From Leifsonia sp. 1010 (GTDB lineage: Bacteria; Actinomycetota; Actinomycetes; Actinomycetales; Microbacteriaceae), in NCBI RefSeq assembly GCF_031455295.1, contig NZ_JAVDSL010000003.1:248001-312000 (forward strand): a stretch of 64,000 bases of DNA, in the 5' to 3' direction. Of the stretch, positions 61,268-64,000 are shown one piece after another; the first letter of the stretch is position 1; each line of letters starts with the position of its first letter. The position numbers were made by a program, and so were the translations under genes. The notes beneath the pieces are model-generated. The model was given only the letters and a program-made list of their open reading frames with translations, made no database searches and was not told the origin of the DNA.

Positions 61268-61984
61268 TCAGAGGGAGACGCCGAGGCGGTCCGCGATCGC
61301 GCGCCGCGCGTTGGTCGCGTAGCGGTCGACGCGCTCCGTCTGCGGCACCGGCGGCAGCTCGCCGCGCAGCGCGGTGCTGAGCAGGCGGTCGGCCAGGACG
61401 GGGTTCATCGGCAGCAGCGGACCGTGCAGGTGGGTGCCGATCGAGGATCCGACCAGGACGCCCTCCACCGAGCCGTCGTTGCCCGTGCCGCGCACGACGC
61501 GGCCGAGCGGCTCGGCACCGTCGAGGACGGTGCGGGCCGAGTGATTCTCGAAACCGGCGATCGTCGTGCCGTCCGCGAGGCGCACCACGATCTCGCCGAC
61601 GTGCCGCTTGCTGCCGAGCGCTGCGCGCGTCGGGTAGACGGCGGCTCCCGCGAGCACCTCGCCCTCCGGGGTCTCGAGCTGGGTACCGAGCAGCTGCCAG
61701 CCACCGGCGATCGCCACGAACGGCACCCCGGCATCCCGCCATTGGCGCAGCTGCGGCGCGATCCGGAGAACGTCCTCGTGGACGGCGCGCTGTGCCGACA
61801 GCGGACCGGAGCCGATGTGGACGAGGTCCACGGCGGTAGGAAGCTCCGCGCCGGGAGCGTGCTCGACGACATCCACGTCGACTCCGCGCCAACGGGCACG
61901 TTCTGCCAGCGCGAGCACGTTGCCCGCGTCGCCGTTGATCCCGAGTTCGGCCGGGTACAGGTGCAGGATGCGCAGCACGGTCAT
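61268..61984 (-). CDS. gatD: GatD-like amidotransferase with Ala in place of the nucleophile Cys
   Basis: A 238-aa class I glutamine-amidotransferase fold, by context and length the GatD partner of MurT. In active GatD a Cys lies in the motif (A/I)CGGYQ; here the motif is AIAGGWQLLG with Ala93 (codon GCC). The His is kept as H187 in THLHGPLL. The other conserved glutamine-binding motif GGGQDxEQ reads GSGPLSAQ. So glutamine hydrolysis is not expected. The ATG overlaps the MurT stop. It may be a structural partner or may have a new job. Confidence 0.85.
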   Translation of the reverse strand: MTVLRILHLYPAELGINGDAGNVLALAERARWRGVDVDVVEHAPGAELPTAVDLVHIGSGPLSAQRAVHEDVLRIAPQLRQWRDAGVPFVAIAGGWQLLGTQLETPEGEVLAGAAVYPTRAALGSKRHVGEIVVRLADGTTIAGFENHSARTVLDGAEPLGRVVRGTGNDGSVEGVLVGSSIGTHLHGPLLPMNPVLADRLLSTALRGELPPVPQTERVDRYATNARRAIADRLGVSL

Positions 61985-63255
61985 CGCTCGCCGCCCTCCA
62001 GGTCGAGGAAGCCGAGCTGCTTGCGGATGAGCATCATCTGCTCGTAGTTGACGATCATCGTCTTGGTGCCGCGCGACGGCTTCGGCAGCGCCAGGAACGC
62101 CTGCAGCGCGGGCTTCAGTTCCGGCACGACCTGGTCGACGTCGATGCCCGCGTAGGCGAAGCGCGTCGCGAACTGCCACGCCTTCGTGCCGGACACCACA
62201 TCCACATGGGTCAGCTTCGAGAGGTCGATGTCGTACACCCACGACGGGTCGGGCGTGCCCTCGTCGACCGAGACGAACACCTGCTCCGGCGACTCGCTCA
62301 GGTAGTCGAGGTTGAGCTGGAGGCTCGGCGGGTTCTTCATCATGATGATCTCGATGTCCTCGTCGCCGACGTGCAGCGTCTCCCCGCGGCCGTAGACCGT
62401 GCGGAGGGCCGCCATCGCGGCGACGACGGCGTTCGGCTGGAAGCGGTCGCCGAGCAACCGACGCGCCATCGCGGTCGCGCCCGCCGCATCCACCGCGTAG
62501 TGCAGACCGCGGGCGGGCAGGCCGATGCGGACGTTCTCGCCGCCGATGGTCAGCTGGGCGCTCTGCACTTCGAGCTTACTGACGAACACCGAGGGGATGG
62601 GCAGAGCGCCGGCGGCCGCGCCCGTCAGGTCCTTGACGTTGGCCAGCCCATTGGGCGACGACTCGATGATGGACGGCGCGACGGCGAACGTGGAGACGTC
62701 GCGCCCCTGCGCGGCCAGCTCGGCGCCCACCCGGGCGAGGCTGTCGTCGTCCGCGTTCACGACAACGAACTCCGAAGAGCCCTCGGCGATGGAGCGCAGC
62801 ATCCCGATCACGCGAGTCGGTTCGAAGAAGCGGTTCAGCTGGTCGATCTGGACGTTGAGCAGCAGCGAGCCGCGCGGCTTCAGCACGCGCGCGAGGTCGA
62901 CGCCGTAGGCCTCATCCACCTCGATCACACCGACGTCGCCGCGGACGTAGCCGTCGAGCGGCACGTCGGCGAGCAGCGCGGACGCGATGCCCTGCGGGAG
63001 GTTGCCGCCGGACGGGTTCGTGAACACGTCGAGACCGTGCTCGCGCAGGATCGCGGTGAGCATGTTCGTCGTCGTGGACTTGCCGTTCGAGCCGGACACG
63101 AACACGACGCCGAGCGGAAGGCGGCTGACCGCACGCTCCAGGAACTTCGGAGCGATGGCCAGCGCGACACGGCCGGGGACCGCGGAGCCGCCTCCCCGCA
63201 GGCGCAGAAGCCAGCGGGCGAGGCGGCCGGCGATGACCGCCAGTCGGTAGCGCAC
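61981..63255 (-). CDS. murT: MurT-like Mur ligase without the zinc ribbon
   Basis: A 424-aa Mur-ligase-family protein with the P-loop GSNGKSTTTNML (about residues 53-64), the NPSGGNLPQGI segment, VIEVDEAYG and the C-terminal ligase domain. Classical MurT inserts a Cys4 zinc ribbon in its middle domain; here this insertion has no Cys, and in fact the entire protein has none. MurT normally activates the alpha-carboxyl of D-Glu in lipid II for amidation with GatD ammonia. GTG at 63255 was chosen: it sits 4 bp after the sigA stop; the open frame upstream runs through sigA. Confidence 0.88.
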   Translation of the reverse strand: MRYRLAVIAGRLARWLLRLRGGGSAVPGRVALAIAPKFLERAVSRLPLGVVFVSGSNGKSTTTNMLTAILREHGLDVFTNPSGGNLPQGIASALLADVPLDGYVRGDVGVIEVDEAYGVDLARVLKPRGSLLLNVQIDQLNRFFEPTRVIGMLRSIAEGSSEFVVVNADDDSLARVGAELAAQGRDVSTFAVAPSIIESSPNGLANVKDLTGAAAGALPIPSVFVSKLEVQSAQLTIGGENVRIGLPARGLHYAVDAAGATAMARRLLGDRFQPNAVVAAMAALRTVYGRGETLHVGDEDIEIIMMKNPPSLQLNLDYLSESPEQVFVSVDEGTPDPSWVYDIDLSKLTHVDVVSGTKAWQFATRFAYAGIDVDQVVPELKPALQAFLALPKPSRGTKTMIVNYEQMMLIRKQLGFLDLEGGER

Positions 63256-63259
63256 CGGT

Positions 63260-64000
63260 TTACTCGAGGTAGTCGCGCAGCGACTGCGAGCGCGACGGGT
63301 GACGCAGCTTCGCCATCGTCTTCGACTCGATCTGGCGGATGCGCTCACGCGTCACACCGAAGGTGTCGCCGATCTGGTCGAGCGTCTTCGGCATCCCGTC
63401 GCCGAGGCCGAAGCGCATGCGGATGACGCCCGCCTCGCGCTCGGAGAGCGAGTCGAGCAGGCTCTCCAGCTGCTTCTGCAGCATCGTGAAGCCCACCGCG
63501 TCGGCCGGGACGACCGCCTCGGTGTCCTCGATCAGGTCGCCGAACTCACTGTCGCCGTCCTCACCCAGCGGGGTGTGGAGCGAGATGGGCTCGCGGCCGT
63601 ACTTCTGCACCTCGATGACCTTCTCCGGGGTCATGTCGAGTTCCTTCGACAGCTCCTCGGGGGTGGGCTCGCGGCCCAGGTCCTGCAGCATCTGGCGCTG
63701 CACGCGGGCCAGCTTGTTGATGACCTCCACCATGTGGACCGGGATGCGGATGGTCCGCGCCTGGTCCGCCATCGCGCGAGTGATCGCCTGACGGATCCAC
63801 CACGTCGCGTAGGTCGAGAACTTGAAGCCCTTCGTGTAGTCGAACTTCTCGACGGCACGGATGAGGCCCAGGTTTCCCTCCTGGATGAGGTCGAGGAACT
63901 GCATGCCGCGACCGGTGTAGCGCTTGGCGAGGCTGACCACGAGGCGCAGGTTCGCGCCGAGCAGGTGGCTCTTCGCGCGCTGGCCGTCGCGGGCGACCCA
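63260..64000 (-). CDS. sigA: Primary RNA polymerase sigma factor, C-terminal part
   Basis: The last 246 residues of a sigma-70; the gene continues past the right edge. Region 2 ([46 protein letters not shown]) and region 4.2 ([19 protein letters not shown]) are canonical for the primary sigma factor. The end SQSLRDYLE is the typical actinobacterial SigA/HrdB terminus. murT starts 4 bp downstream, so sigA, murT and gatD may be co-transcribed. Confidence 0.95.
   Translation of the reverse strand, partial: WVARDGQRAKSHLLGANLRLVVSLAKRYTGRGMQFLDLIQEGNLGLIRAVEKFDYTKGFKFSTYATWWIRQAITRAMADQARTIRIPVHMVEVINKLARVQRQMLQDLGREPTPEELSKELDMTPEKVIEVQKYGREPISLHTPLGEDGDSEFGDLIEDTEAVVPADAVGFTMLQKQLESLLDSLSEREAGVIRMRFGLGDGMPKTLDQIGDTFGVTRERIRQIESKTMAKLRHPSRSQSLRDYLE

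Noticed and set aside
61268-61984. Considered CobB/CobQ-type cobyrinate amidotransferase
   Set aside because: Overlap with a MurT-type ligase, length of 238 aa and HGPLL motif fit GatD; no cobalamin genes nearby.

Overview
The window reads as the chromosome of a high-GC actinobacterium, most likely a Microbacteriaceae member close to Leifsonia. Support comes from the very high GC with GC-rich third codon positions, frequent GTG starts, the lineage-typical run dut / DUF3710 / DUF3159 with DUF3093, DUF4193 and sepH nearby, a full set of housekeeping orthologues, and no phage or transposase genes. Lineage was judged from gene content and protein style only.

Layout. 1-7 kb: ruvC-ruvA-ruvB (ruvB runs off the left edge) behind a YebC/PmpR regulator, then a vitamin B6 block: pdxS-pdxT with a small kinase, a divergent MocR/PdxR regulator and pdxY. 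6.5-15.5 kb: HIT protein and thrS, an ene-reductase, a GNAT enzyme, an FAD amine-oxidase-like protein, four tRNA genes (Gly, Cys, Val on minus; Val on plus) and small membrane or lipoproteins. 15.5-22 kb: an amine-utilisation cassette (IclR regulator, two APC permeases, copper amine oxidase). 22-25.6 kb: amt under a GlnR-like box, followed by a degenerate Amt paralogue without the twin histidines and a PemK/MazF-fold protein. 25.6-29.2 kb: an overlapping three-gene operon (WXG100/EspC-like protein, WXG-like plus DUF1023 hydrolase, lipoprotein) with a decayed tandem lipoprotein copy, bounded by a 21-bp direct repeat. 29-45 kb: sufE, rhodanese, zapE, RNase D, a fatty-acid beta-oxidation pair, a MerR-controlled aldo/keto reductase, dxs and aconitase. 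45-59 kb: a CtpE-like P-type ATPase, the DUF cluster, dut, sepH, an acyltransferase, a phosphodiesterase-like enzyme, and convergent topoisomerase IV genes parC and parE.

59-64 kb is the most interesting part. Two overlapping alanine-racemase genes carry complementary defects. The 240-aa protein has the C-terminal domain with the catalytic Tyr, but Arg in place of the PLP lysine and most of the barrel missing. The 358-aa protein has the barrel and PLP lysine but has lost the Tyr loop. Because alanine-racemase active sites form between subunits (Lys of one, Tyr of the other), this looks like an obligate heterodimer. Next to it, the MurT/GatD pair that normally amidates D-Glu of lipid II has Ala where GatD needs its glutaminase Cys, and a MurT with no cysteine at all, so no Cys4 zinc ribbon. 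Microbacteriaceae make group B peptidoglycan, cross-linked through that same D-Glu alpha-carboxyl, so the pair may have been redirected from amidation to another reaction. sigA (partial) closes the window.

Several intergenic regions hold long near-perfect palindromes. One family, with arms like CAGCTCCTGAGTTTTTCGC, occurs three times at gene ends.
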